From Flavobacteriales bacterium (GTDB taxonomy: Bacteria; Bacteroidota; Bacteroidia; Flavobacteriales_C; GCA-002722245), in NCBI GenBank assembly GCA_002722245.1, contig PBLA01000012.1, forward strand, positions 1-55,647: DNA of 55,647 bases. Direction: 5' to 3'. Of the stretch, positions 6,605 through 16,094 are shown piece by piece. The notes below the pieces were generated by a model. It was not told where the DNA came from, ran no database searches, and was given only the letters and a program-made list of their open reading frames with translations. The stretch's first letter is position 1. Every line of letters starts with the position of its first letter. The position numbers and the translations under genes were made by a program.

Positions 6605-8905
6605 TTACTTTTGAGAAGTAAACTCCTCTACTTTTTCAGCAGGAAGTTTTTCCAATTCCACTACCTTTTCTGTTTTTTCAACTGAAGTAGCTTCAATGGT
6701 ATTTACGTTTTCAACTGAAGTTTTATCTAAAGAATGTCCTCCTAAGATTGGAGCAATCACTAAACCAATTAAACATGTTAATTTAATTAAGATGTTCATA
6801 GATGGTCCTGAAGTATCTTTAAATGGATCACCAACTGTATCTCCAGTTACTGCTGCCTTATGGGCATCAGAACCTTTGTACGTCATTTCTCCGTTAATTT
6901 CTACTCCTGCTTCAAATGATTTCTTCGCGTTATCCCATGCACCACCAGCGTTGTTTTGGAAGATTGCCCAAAGCACTCCACTTACAGTTACACCTGCCAT
7001 GTATCCTCCTAACATTTCTGCTACGATTTTGTTGTCTTCTGGATAAGCGATCATTCCAACAATAACAATTAAAATTGGGAAACCAATTGTTAACACACCT
7101 GGTAATAACATTTGCTTCAATGAAGCTTTTGTTGAGATGTCTACACATTTATCGTATTCTGGTTTTCCAGTACCTTCCATGATACCAGCAATTGTTTTAA
7201 ACTGTCGTCTAACTTCTTCAACCATTTCCATTGCTGCTTTTCCTACTGCGTTCATTGCTAAAGCAGAGAAAACTACAGGGATCATACCTCCAATGAATAA
7301 CATAGCTAGTACTGGCGCTCTAAAGATGTTAATTCCATCAATTCCAGTAAATGTTACGTATGCTGCAAAGAGTGCTAATGACGTTAATGCGGCAGAAGCA
7401 ATAGCAAATCCTTTACCTGTTGCAGCAGTGGTGTTTCCTACTGAATCTAAGATATCTGTTCTTTCTCTTACGATTGGATCTTGCTCACTCATTTCAGCAA
7501 TACCTCCTGCGTTATCAGAGATTGGCCCGAATGCATCAATAGCTAACTGCATTGCTGTAGTAGCCATCATTGCGGATGCTGCTAATGCCACTCCGTAGAA
7601 TCCTGCAAATGCATAAGATGCCCAAATCGCTAAAGCGAATAACAAAACAGAAGAGAACGTTGAGATCATCCCTGTTGCTAGTCCTGCAATAATGTTTGTT
7701 CCAGCACCTGTTGAAGATTGTTGAACAATTTTTAAGATTGGTTTTTTTCCTAACCCTGTGTAGTATTCTGTAAATGAAGAAATAGCTGCTCCAACAATTA
7801 AACCTACTAAAGAAGCATAAAATACTCTCATTGATGAGATTTCTTTTGTTCCTTCTCCAAAGAATGACATTTGCATTGTTTCTGGAAGCATCCACTGTAC
7901 TAAACCAAAACAAGCAACAGCAACTAATAAAATTGATGTCCAGTTTCCAATGTTTAATGCTTTTTGAACTTCAGCCTCTTTTGCGTAATTGGACTTGATT
8001 TTTACTAAGAACGTACCAATAATAGAGATGATAATACCAGCTCCTGCAATAGCTACTGGTAATAAAATTGTTCCGATTCCTCCGAATGCGTCCTCAATTT
8101 TACCTCCCATATCTTTAATTACATAGTTTCCTAATACCATGGCCGCTAATACTGTAGCAACATACGATCCGAATAAATCGGCTCCCATTCCTGCCACATC
8201 TCCTACGTTATCTCCTACGTTATCTGCAATTGTTGCAGGGTTACGAGGATCATCTTCTGGTATACCAGCTTCAACTTTCCCTACTAAGTCAGCTCCTACA
8301 TCAGCTGCTTTTGTGTAGATACCTCCACCTACTCTCGCAAATAAAGCAATTGATTCAGCTCCCAAAGAGAAACCTGCAAGTGTTTCTAACACAATAGTCA
8401 TATCATTGGTATTTGTCCACTCGCTTCCCATAAATACTTGGAAGAAAATAATAAAGAATGCTGTTAATCCCAATACAGCCAATCCTGCAACACCTAATCC
8501 CATAACTGTTCCTCCTCCAAATGCAACATTTAATGCGTTTGGTAAGCTTGTTTTTGCGGATTGTGTTGTTCTAACGTTTGATTTTGTAGCGATTTTCATC
8601 CCCATGTTCCCTGCCAATGCTGAGAAAATAGCTCCGATAATAAACGCTACTATAATTAAGTAATGTGTTGTTGGAACGATGTAAGCGATGAATGCAAGAA
8701 GTAAACTTGCTCCGATTACGAAAATAGTCAGTAATCGATACTCTGCTTTTAAGAATGCTAATGCACCTTCGTAAATGTAATCGGAGATTTCTTTCATTTT
8801 TCCGTCTCCTGCATCCTGTTTTAATACTTGGGCTCTCTTTACTACCATGTAAAGAAGACCAACCAAGGATAAAATAATTGGTAAATAAATTGCGATTGAT
8901 TCCAT
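6605..8905 (-). CDS. hppA: Membrane-bound ion-translocating pyrophosphatase
   Basis: 766 residues, the normal length of the family. It hydrolyses pyrophosphate and pumps Na+ and/or H+ across the inner membrane; about 16 membrane segments are visible. The signature pyrophosphate-binding motifs are present: DVGADLVGKVE (202-212) and DNVGDNVGD (228-236). At the site that separates K+-dependent from K+-independent enzymes the sequence is GNTTAATGKG, with Ala494 and Gly497, the K+-dependent pattern; Na+ pumping is common in that subgroup, but the ion is an inference. The C-terminal ~40 residues form a charged Val/Glu/Lys-rich tail after the last span. The gene lies alone between a candidate promoter and a strong terminator, in the gap between the two duplicated segments. 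Confidence 0.97.
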   Translation of the reverse strand: MESIAIYLPIILSLVGLLYMVVKRAQVLKQDAGDGKMKEISDYIYEGALAFLKAEYRLLTIFVIGASLLLAFIAYIVPTTHYLIIVAFIIGAIFSALAGNMGMKIATKSNVRTTQSAKTSLPNALNVAFGGGTVMGLGVAGLAVLGLTAFFIIFFQVFMGSEWTNTNDMTIVLETLAGFSLGAESIALFARVGGGIYTKAADVGADLVGKVEAGIPEDDPRNPATIADNVGDNVGDVAGMGADLFGSYVATVLAAMVLGNYVIKDMGGKIEDAFGGIGTILLPVAIAGAGIIISIIGTFLVKIKSNYAKEAEVQKALNIGNWTSILLVAVACFGLVQWMLPETMQMSFFGEGTKEISSMRVFYASLVGLIVGAAISSFTEYYTGLGKKPILKIVQQSSTGAGTNIIAGLATGMISTFSSVLLFALAIWASYAFAGFYGVALAASAMMATTAMQLAIDAFGPISDNAGGIAEMSEQDPIVRERTDILDSVGNTTAATGKGFAIASAALTSLALFAAYVTFTGIDGINIFRAPVLAMLFIGGMIPVVFSALAMNAVGKAAMEMVEEVRRQFKTIAGIMEGTGKPEYDKCVDISTKASLKQMLLPGVLTIGFPILIVIVGMIAYPEDNKIVAEMLGGYMAGVTVSGVLWAIFQNNAGGAWDNAKKSFEAGVEINGEMTYKGSDAHKAAVTGDTVGDPFKDTSGPSMNILIKLTCLIGLVIAPILGGHSLDKTSVENVNTIEATSVEKTEKVVELEKLPAEKVEEFTSQK

Positions 8906-8933
8906 TTTTAAATTTAAAATTAATTTTAGGGTG

Positions 8934-8963
8934 CGAAATTAGAGTTTTAAATGAGATAAACAA
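8934..8963 (-). promoter_or_regulatory. Candidate promoter of hppA
   Basis: On the minus strand TTG (8961-8963, within CTTTG), a 19-nt spacer, then TAATTTCG (8934-8941), one mismatch from TAnnTTTG. The leader would be about 25 nt. Confidence 0.45.
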
Positions 8964-9144
8964 AGGAAAAGAGGGAACACTTTACTTTGTTCATAACGAG
9001 ATTCGACTTTATTTACAAAATATTCTATGTAAACGCTCATATTGATCCGTTGTTCAGAAATTTGAAAATAGATAAAATTGAGTTTTTTAATGTGGGATTG
9101 TAGATACTTCCGATGGAATTGATTTACTTTGGTGATTCTTAATC

Positions 9145-10014
9145 ATGAGTAAAGAAAAAGGAAGGTCCTATTTACATTACGAAATCATTGGAGCGGAAAA
9201 AGATGCACCCTGGATGGTTTTTGTTCATGGTGCTGGTGGTTCGATTCGAACGTGGAAGTTTCAAACGGAGCATTTTGCTAAAAACTACCGTTTACTTTTA
9301 ATGGATTTAAGGGATCATGGTTTCTCTAAGAACATGGCACCCTCCTATGATGCGTATGACTTTGATATTATCTCTAATGATATTTTAAAGGTGATTGATT
9401 CTTTAAAAATTGAACGGGCACATTTCATGTCATTAAGCGTGGGTTCTGTTATTTTGCAAAAGTTAGATATTCTACGACCTAAGCTGATTGATCGCATGGT
9501 AATGGCTGGAGCTATTTTTGACGGAAGTAAGTTTATGTATGCTTTTGTGCATTGCGGAAAACTACTCACTTATATTTTACCTTTTCGTGCTTTTTACTCT
9601 TTATTCAGTTTTATTGTTCTGCCGCGAAAAAACCACAGACTTAGCCGATTTATTTTTAGACGGCAAAGTAAACGGATGACTACCGAGGAGTATTTAAAAT
9701 GGGTGCGCTTGTATAAACCGTTTTTTCGGCTGATTAAACAATATACGAATCGTGAACTTCCTCGTCCGTGCTTAATTGTTATGGGTGACCAGGATCATAT
9801 TTTCCTTGGATCGGCCAAAAAATTTGCGCACAATCAAGAGAATGCTTCAATCACCATCATTAAAGGGTGCGGTCATGTGGTATCAATTGAAAGTCCACTA
9901 ATATTTAATAAAATATCTCTAGACTTTTTTGAAGGGAAGCCTACACCAGATGAAGTAAACGTGGACAAGCCAATTCCTTATAAATGGAAAGATCTTAAGG
10001 CACTGAGCTCGTAA
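9145..10014 (+). CDS. Alpha/beta-hydrolase fold enzyme
   Basis: 289 residues, cytoplasmic (no signal). The fold's landmarks are in order: VHGAGG near residue 27 (oxyanion region), LMDLRDHGFS (52-61), a nucleophile elbow reading SLSVGS with Ser98 (the usual first Gly is Ser96), the acid in MGDQDH (probably Asp217), and the base in GCGHVV (His244). A lid of basic, aromatic residues lies at about 140-190. The substrate cannot be told; such proteins are esterases, lipases or C-C hydrolases. It stands 91 bp upstream of methyltransferase copy 2 in the same direction and may be cotranscribed with it. Confidence 0.88.
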   Translation: MSKEKGRSYLHYEIIGAEKDAPWMVFVHGAGGSIRTWKFQTEHFAKNYRLLLMDLRDHGFSKNMAPSYDAYDFDIISNDILKVIDSLKIERAHFMSLSVGSVILQKLDILRPKLIDRMVMAGAIFDGSKFMYAFVHCGKLLTYILPFRAFYSLFSFIVLPRKNHRLSRFIFRRQSKRMTTEEYLKWVRLYKPFFRLIKQYTNRELPRPCLIVMGDQDHIFLGSAKKFAHNQENASITIIKGCGHVVSIESPLIFNKISLDFFEGKPTPDEVNVDKPIPYKWKDLKALSS

Positions 10015-10105
10015 AGCGAAAAGATCCGTTTGATAATAAAAGCATACGCATACTTTGCATTGATTCATTCTGCCTTTTAATATCTTTACTTAAAATTCAT
10101 CCATT

Positions 10106-11560
10106 ATGCCAAGAAGGGAAAGAAACAAGTTTGTAAAAAGGGGTCAAATTTTAGAAATCCAGATTGAAGATTATGCTTTTGGTGGTAAAGGTATTGGACG
10201 ACTGAAGAGTGAGTTGGGTGATTTTGTGGTATTTGTCCCGAATTCATTGCCTGGGCAGTTTGTGAAAGCGCAGGTTAAAAAATCGAGCAAAACCTACGCT
10301 GAGGCCAAATTATTGGAGGTTCTTACGCCCTCGGAGGATGAAACAGACATTCCATTTCAAGAAATTTCGGGAGCGCCTTACATTAAACTTCCTGTAGAAA
10401 AACAATGGGCTTATAAAAAAGATAGTACACTGGAACTTTTTAAACGTATTGGGAAAGTTGAGGATATTGAGGAAAAGTTTGATGAGTTTGTGTGTTCGCC
10501 AAATACGTTTCACTATCGCAATAAAATGGAATACTGTTTTTCTGCTATTGGTTATGATCATGAGGAGAAAACGGATGTGGATGAATTTACCATGGGATTT
10601 AAAAAGCGAGGTACATGGTGGTGCGCGGAGGATTTAAATAAGGATTCAGGATTATTTGATAAAGAGTTGGAAGATAAACTGAAACAGATTAAAGAGTACT
10701 GTAAAAATACTGGATTATCTCCCTGGCACGGGCCCAAAAAAGAGGGTTTCTTTCGATATTTTGAGGTTCGCAAATCATTTAAAACCAATCAGTTGCTTTT
10801 TAACTTGGTGACTACCTCACACGATTTACCGCAATTTGATTTGCAAAAATTTGCTTCCTTTTTGGTAGAACTTTTAGGAGAACATCGTGTAGCGGGCTTA
10901 CTGCATACGATTAATGATGAGATTGGGGATCGCACCTTGGCTACCTCGGGAGACATTAATTTGGTTTACGGGGAAGAAAAAATTGTAGAAGAATTGTTGG
11001 GACTCAATTTTGAAATCAGCATGAAAAGCTTTTTTCAAACCAACCCAAAATCGGCAGAAAAACTATATTCTAAAGTAATCAGTTATGCCTTGGATAAAAA
11101 GGAGACCATTGACAACACTGTTGTGTTGGACTTGTTTTGCGGAACGGGTACTATTGGTCAAATTTTAGCTTCTAAGAGTGATAATGCAAAAATTGTAGGT
11201 GTTGATATTGTGGAATCGGCGATTGAAAATGCCAGAGAGAATGCTATGCGAAATCATATTGAAGGGGTTCAATTTTATGCGGCTGATGTGGGTAAATTTT
11301 TGGTTGAGCATCCCGAATATGCGGGTAAAATTAGAACAATTATCCTTGACCCTGCACGTGCAGGTGTGGCTCCAAAAACAATGAAAAAAATTATAAATCT
11401 TGGTGCTGAGCGAATGGTGTATGTTTCATGCAATCCTGCCACTCAAGCCAGAGACACTGAAATACTTAATGAAGCAGGTTATACGATTCAAAAGTTTAGC
11501 CTAGTAGACCAGTTTCCTCATACCTCCCATATTGAAACGGTGGTTTTGTTTGAGAAATGA
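10106..11560 (+). CDS. rlmD: RlmD/RumA-type 23S rRNA (uracil-C5)-methyltransferase, copy 2
   Basis: 484 residues, the same length as copy 1 and roughly 93 percent identical by hand count. All catalytic features are kept: TRAM domain, DLFCGTGTIG, Cys442 in SCNP and Glu477 in HIE; the Fe-S cysteines are again missing. Differences cluster in residues 70-130, 190-228 and 326-465, while residues 229-325 are identical. The synonymous pattern is uneven: parts of the 229-325 region are nearly identical in DNA, suggesting gene conversion. Both copies look functional, so they may modify different uridines (as RlmC/RlmD do) or simply be redundant. Followed at 231 bp by the complete type-B-sorted protein, the arrangement of which only a relic remains behind copy 1. 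Confidence 0.9.
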   Translation: MPRRERNKFVKRGQILEIQIEDYAFGGKGIGRLKSELGDFVVFVPNSLPGQFVKAQVKKSSKTYAEAKLLEVLTPSEDETDIPFQEISGAPYIKLPVEKQWAYKKDSTLELFKRIGKVEDIEEKFDEFVCSPNTFHYRNKMEYCFSAIGYDHEEKTDVDEFTMGFKKRGTWWCAEDLNKDSGLFDKELEDKLKQIKEYCKNTGLSPWHGPKKEGFFRYFEVRKSFKTNQLLFNLVTTSHDLPQFDLQKFASFLVELLGEHRVAGLLHTINDEIGDRTLATSGDINLVYGEEKIVEELLGLNFEISMKSFFQTNPKSAEKLYSKVISYALDKKETIDNTVVLDLFCGTGTIGQILASKSDNAKIVGVDIVESAIENARENAMRNHIEGVQFYAADVGKFLVEHPEYAGKIRTIILDPARAGVAPKTMKKIINLGAERMVYVSCNPATQARDTEILNEAGYTIQKFSLVDQFPHTSHIETVVLFEK

Positions 11561-11791
11561 GTTGCGCATAAAACCATTTTTTCACCCCATTAATTTCGTT
11601 GTTTGTGAAAAGGCAAAATTAAGGTGGTTTTCTGAGCAATTCATTTATTACTGTTGTCTTATCAATTTATTTTAGCAAAAAATAGATAAATTAACCCGCA
11701 AATTAAAAAACACCAATAGTGGTATTTTTTTTTGCTATTGAATAACACTGAATTAGTAACAAACCTAGGCAGATAATTGTTTTTGCATTTA

Positions 11792-14476
11792 ATGAATTTT
11801 GAGGAGCTCTATAATTTGAACTTTAAGTATAGATGGAATAGGTTACGAATTGTATCTCTAATCTTCTTTATTTTTTGTGGTTTGTTAAATATCCACGGCC
11901 AAGTTTCAATTGAAACAAAAGACAACACGAATTGCCGAGGAGAATCAAAGGCTTGTGAATACGACGGCCCCTCTATTTTAATCAATGAAATAAGCATCAG
12001 TCCATCCATGTTTGATGGCTCATTGGTTTCTGGAAGTTTGTTCACCGTTATGGAAGGACAAGGAGAATGGATTGAATTGTATAATCCTAATGAATGTGAA
12101 TCGGTAGACATTTCTGGATATATGCTTGGTTCATACAATAGTAATGGAGGTGGAGGTGGGAGCACATTAGGTATGGGGTATATTTTACCCCAAGGAACTG
12201 TTGTGCCACCAAATGGTTTTGTTGTAATTCGTGGAAAAAACGCACCTGCTCCTGATCCGAATGCAATTGATATTATTGTTACTGAATTTGATAATAACCT
12301 GTGCTGGACAGGTGGGGCTACTAGTAGGTTTTGGTTCCAAAATTACGGCAGCTGGTTTGCTTTCTACGACCGAAACGGTGTTCCTCAAGATGCTATTAAA
12401 TGGGGGAATCCAATAAGTAATGATTTGAACCAGAAGCCATGTATCCCATCACAAAACTTTTTTTCTGAAGATGTTAATTTCGTGTCTTCCTTCAATGAAA
12501 TTCCACAGAGTAATTATTTAGGTTCAACTTCTGAAGGCTATAATTTCGTTCGATTACCAGATGGCGGAGATTGGTCAAATTTTCAAGTACCTGAATTCAC
12601 ATCCTTCGGGAGCTGTAATGAAATTGGAGAATGTAAAAATGCTGAAGGATCAAGTACATGCAATGGTGAGGCAAATGTAATTCCTGAATTTGGAACTGGA
12701 CCTTATTCATTTTTATGGGATGATAATTTAAAGCAGACCTCACAAAAAGCCACCCAATTGTGTCCTGGAATTTACACCGTGAAAATTACAGATGCTCAAG
12801 GTATTCAAAAGGAAGTTGAAGTGGAAATCGAAGAAGATTATTTTGAAATTGAATCTCTTACTTTAAATCAACCTTGTGAAGGAGGAAAGGGTAATGCGGT
12901 TGTACATTTGTTTTTTGATAATCCCTCAACTGAACGCAACATTGCCTATGAGTGGTTGCCCAATGTATCTGTGGATTCTATTGCAAACAATTTACAGGTT
13001 GGAACTTATACTGTGATAGTTAACGACGGAAATTGTTTTGATGATACAACCTTTAAAATTGAACATAATGAGATTAATGTAGATTTTTCTTCATCCAAAA
13101 CAGTGGGTTGTATTGGTGAAGAATTGAGTTTTGAAAACAATTCTACAGGAGTAATAGAAAGTACGTCTTCCTGTTTATGGACGTTACCCGATGGAACTAA
13201 GCATTCCAATTGCAATATGAAATATACCTTTGATGAATCGGGTTCTTTTCCAATTACTTTAGAAGTTACGGATGAAAACGACTGTAAAAAGGAATTGACT
13301 ATTCCCAATATGATTCAAATTAATGAACCCCCAAAGATTGAACTTGGGGAAAAACGATTACTTTGTGACAATGAAACAACGGTGTTAAATGCTCCAATGG
13401 GTTATAGTAAATATCATTGGTCACCAACTAATGAAACAACCTCCAGTATACAGACTTCCGAAATTGGGGATTACACACTAACTGTAACGGATGAAAATGA
13501 ATGTGAATCAGAAAGTAAGATTACTTTAAACTCTGCACCTTCTCCAAATGTTAATTTAGGGGCTGACACTTCTTTTTGCGAAGGAGGTAAAATAACTTTA
13601 TCCATCGCGCCTGAACACGAAATTTTATGGAGTACTGGAGCGACAATTACTTCAATTGAAATAGATGAACCAGGGCTATATCGAGTAGATGTTACCAATG
13701 AACACAATTGTTCAGGATTTGATGAAAAAATAGTAACAGTTGTTTCTTATCCAACGCAGTTAGATATAGACAAATCAGATACCGTAGGATGTGATGGTGA
13801 TAAAATTTTTTTACATGTTGAAAGCGATGCAGAATTTATCCATTGGAGTAATGGACAAGAAGGTTTTGAAAGCTCTTTTGAGGAAAGTGGTATGGTACAA
13901 ATTTTAGCCAGTAATAAAGAGAACGGTGCGCATTGTTCAATACGTGATTCTGTTTATCTTAATTTTCATCCATATCCTAAAATTGAGAAACTAGATTCTT
14001 TTATACATTGTTTTGAATACAGTAAGAGTGCTACTATTCACACAAAGACCAAAGCCTTACATTATATCTGGGAAGGAAACCGATCAAATAGTCCTTACCA
14101 TATGGTGCACTCAGAAGGAGTATATGATGTGGAAGTATATGATTATCACAATTGTAAACTAAAACAGTCCATTTTTTTGGAAGAAAAATGTCCTTTACGC
14201 GTTTTCGTCCCTAATGCTTTTACTCCAGGAAGTGGGATAAACCCCTATTTTTATCCGGTTGTTTCCAACTACACTCACTTTGAATTTTATATATACAACC
14301 GATGGGGCCAACTGATTTTCAAATCTGATGACCCCAATGATGGATGGGATGGAACTTATAATGGAAAGCTTGCTCAGCAAGATGTTTACGTGTGGAAAAT
14401 ATTTGTCAAAGGGTACGACAAAAACTATCGTGTGGACCAATACAAAGCTGTTGGAACGGTTACTCTGATTAGATAG
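11792..14476 (+). CDS. Large secreted protein with lamin-tail domain and type B T9SS sorting domain
   Basis: 894 residues from the ATG at 11792; a longer frame from TTG 11777 is less likely. A hydrophobic signal (IVSLIFFIFCGLLNIHGQ) follows a basic stretch. Residues about 60-230 form a lamin-tail (LTD) beta domain (ILINEIS, GEWIELYNP, DISGYML, PPNGFVVIRG). Next come SprB-like and PKD/Ig-like units (CNGEANV..GTGPYSFLW; LWTLPDG; YTLTVTDENEC), rich in paired cysteines. The last ~95 residues are the gliding-motility-associated C-terminal domain (VFVPNAFTPG, FEFYIYNRWGQLIF, DGWDGTYNG, VYVWKI), the type B signal for export through T9SS. It is probably a cell-surface adhesin or matrix protein. A 22-codon relic of its duplicate lies at 2983. 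Confidence 0.9.
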   Translation: MNFEELYNLNFKYRWNRLRIVSLIFFIFCGLLNIHGQVSIETKDNTNCRGESKACEYDGPSILINEISISPSMFDGSLVSGSLFTVMEGQGEWIELYNPNECESVDISGYMLGSYNSNGGGGGSTLGMGYILPQGTVVPPNGFVVIRGKNAPAPDPNAIDIIVTEFDNNLCWTGGATSRFWFQNYGSWFAFYDRNGVPQDAIKWGNPISNDLNQKPCIPSQNFFSEDVNFVSSFNEIPQSNYLGSTSEGYNFVRLPDGGDWSNFQVPEFTSFGSCNEIGECKNAEGSSTCNGEANVIPEFGTGPYSFLWDDNLKQTSQKATQLCPGIYTVKITDAQGIQKEVEVEIEEDYFEIESLTLNQPCEGGKGNAVVHLFFDNPSTERNIAYEWLPNVSVDSIANNLQVGTYTVIVNDGNCFDDTTFKIEHNEINVDFSSSKTVGCIGEELSFENNSTGVIESTSSCLWTLPDGTKHSNCNMKYTFDESGSFPITLEVTDENDCKKELTIPNMIQINEPPKIELGEKRLLCDNETTVLNAPMGYSKYHWSPTNETTSSIQTSEIGDYTLTVTDENECESESKITLNSAPSPNVNLGADTSFCEGGKITLSIAPEHEILWSTGATITSIEIDEPGLYRVDVTNEHNCSGFDEKIVTVVSYPTQLDIDKSDTVGCDGDKIFLHVESDAEFIHWSNGQEGFESSFEESGMVQILASNKENGAHCSIRDSVYLNFHPYPKIEKLDSFIHCFEYSKSATIHTKTKALHYIWEGNRSNSPYHMVHSEGVYDVEVYDYHNCKLKQSIFLEEKCPLRVFVPNAFTPGSGINPYFYPVVSNYTHFEFYIYNRWGQLIFKSDDPNDGWDGTYNGKLAQQDVYVWKIFVKGYDKNYRVDQYKAVGTVTLIR

Positions 14477-14567
14477 TGTTTTTATACAATACCATACATT
14501 TTGGAATTCTAACATGAGTTATCCCTCAACAAGATTGATTTTTCAAACAACCTTGCCTCGATATATT

Positions 14568-14861
14568 CTGCCGAGAAAGAAAAGAAACAAATGACAATAA
14601 TGTTGTTATAGATTTATTTTGTGGTACTAGAACCTTTGGTCAAATTATAGCTAGAAAAAGTAAAAATGTCCATTTTTTTTGAGTAAACATTCTAGATTCT
14701 GCTATTGAAAATGATACTCAAAATTTAATCTTGCCACTCAAGCCATAGACACTGAGATTCTTAATGAAGCAGGTTATGGGATTCAAAAGTTTAGCCTAGT
14801 AGACCAGTTTCCTCATACCTCCCATATTGAAACGGTGGTTTTGTTTGAACGGAATGTGTAG
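14568..14861 (+). pseudogene. Collapsed third copy of the RlmD/RumA methyltransferase
   Basis: The sequence begins like the functional genes (LPRKKRNK in place of MPRRERNK, start ATG now CTG), then jumps over about 330 codons to DNNVVIDLFCGTRTFGQI, is broken by a stop near 14681, continues as DSAIEND, skips about 60 codons more and ends ATQAIDTEILNEAGYGIQKF through HIETVVLFERNV and a stop at 14859-14861. The final part is identical to copy 2 over 69 bases (14780-14848 against 11485-11553), whereas the middle part is much more diverged. It cannot make an enzyme. It lies between the type-B-sorted gene and the small gene at 14872. Confidence 0.9.
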
Positions 14862-14871
14862 TTTTATGAAC

Positions 14872-15099
14872 TTAATTATTTAAATGGTCTTCACCATAAA
14901 TGCTGAAATAATTTTCAGGATCTTCCTGTAAATACTCTACCTCACCACTAATTACACGCTTAATAAGTCCTTTTATCTTGGCTTTGGTAAAAGCGTCCAA
15001 CTGGCATTTGGGTGTAGCAAAATACGCTCCTAAGAGATCGTTCACTAATGTTTCAGTCTGCTCAAGAAATCTTTCTTCTATTTTAATTTTTCTTCTCAT
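14872..15099 (-). CDS. 75-residue conserved small protein, family copy S3
   Basis: Third member of the unrecognised family, with the conserved core DAFTKAKIKGLIKRVI, EVEYL and PENYFSIYGEDHLNN. It pairs with the copy at 5242: both end identically and both lie left of, and divergent from, a two-Kazal lipoprotein gene. The N-terminus is more basic here (MRRKIKIEERF). The reading frame ends 10 bp from the methyltransferase relic, which runs toward it. No signal peptide, no membrane span. Confidence 0.8.
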   Translation of the reverse strand: MRRKIKIEERFLEQTETLVNDLLGAYFATPKCQLDAFTKAKIKGLIKRVISGEVEYLQEDPENYFSIYGEDHLNN

Positions 15100-15245
15100 G
15101 GCAGTTTACTTTTTACTCTACCTAAGTTTACGCAAAATAGCTTTTAATGGAAAGTTTTTAGGAGTATATTGTATGAACGGTGCAACCTTTTTCTAAAAGC
15201 TGTGTCCTTGATTATGACTGGACACACACTTTAAAAAGATAATCT

Positions 15246-16049
15246 ATGAATCAATCTATTCCCCTTTTAAATTCTATATCCAAGCTTCTTTTTAGCCTGT
15301 TTTTTTGTGCGTTAATGGTGATATCATGTGATACGGATGATTGTAAAGAAACATCATGTAATGGAGCAATACCCGAATATTACGATCCAGTTTGTGGATG
15401 TAACGAAGTAACTTACGGGAATCCTGATGAAGCGATTTGCCATGGAATTGAAAACTATACCAAGGGAGAGTGTAATAAAGAGGATTCTTCGGATTGTGAG
15501 GAGAAATTATGTGATGGATTTTATTTGACAATTTATGATCCTGTTTGTGGATGTAATGGAAAAACGTATTCAAACTCTGGAGAGGCGGAATGTAAAGGGA
15601 TTACAAATTACACAAAAGGAGAGTGTGATCATGAAAAAGACACGCTATGTGACCATTCTGAATTCCTCAATTTTGAAGATCCCGATAGCCTTTTGGCTTT
15701 AAATATTAAAAAATGGCTCAGCTTTGACGTTTGTAATTACTCGTTTACTCGAAGAATATCTTGTTTTTGTACGGATGAGTACACAGCTCCTAAATCAATA
15801 CAAATAGAAAATGGTAAGGTTATTCTAATAGATAATGAGTCCCCTGAAAGCGATGAGCTGGATGATTATCAAACGGTGGATGCGCTTTTCAAATCAATTC
15901 ATGAATTACATCAAAAATCGGTTAATGAGTTAAATGTAACGTATGATGAAACGTATGGTTTTCCTAAAACATTATATATTGATTATGACAGTATGATCGC
16001 AGACGATGAATACTCATATATATTTTCAGATTTCTCCATCATTGAATAA
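15246..16049 (+). CDS. Lipoprotein with two Kazal-like domains fused to a DUF6174-like domain
   Basis: 267 residues. Lipoprotein signal with lipobox VISC (Cys28). Two six-cysteine Kazal-like units follow (about 33-75 and 84-128), each centred on YDPVCGCN. The remaining ~130 residues resemble DUF6174: an N-terminal W/Y-rich helix (NIKKWLSFDVCNYSF), a cysteine pair (SCFCTDEY), a strand ending IENGKVILI, a helix (TVDALFKSIHELH) and the closing pattern VTYDETYGFPKTLYID...DDEYSY. DUF6174 has no known function. The 5630 homologue in segment A lacks this third domain. It is divergent from the small gene at 15099 and 45 bp upstream of the single-Kazal gene, probably one transcript. Protease inhibition at the cell surface is an inference. 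Confidence 0.87.
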   Translation: MNQSIPLLNSISKLLFSLFFCALMVISCDTDDCKETSCNGAIPEYYDPVCGCNEVTYGNPDEAICHGIENYTKGECNKEDSSDCEEKLCDGFYLTIYDPVCGCNGKTYSNSGEAECKGITNYTKGECDHEKDTLCDHSEFLNFEDPDSLLALNIKKWLSFDVCNYSFTRRISCFCTDEYTAPKSIQIENGKVILIDNESPESDELDDYQTVDALFKSIHELHQKSVNELNVTYDETYGFPKTLYIDYDSMIADDEYSYIFSDFSIIE

Positions 16050-16094
16050 TTTTACAGTTAACTGGATTTTTTATCCGTTTTTATTGGTTTGATT

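Noticed and set aside
7137-7598. Long plus-strand frame of 153 codons inside hppA
   Set aside because: Antisense shadow of the pyrophosphatase gene; its composition (Ala/Ile/Pro/Thr-rich) mirrors the codons of the membrane segments opposite.
11777-11791. TTG start five codons upstream for the type-B-sorted protein
   Set aside because: The ATG at 11792 leads directly into the basic/hydrophobic signal, and the TTG falls in a T-rich stretch resembling a -7 promoter box.
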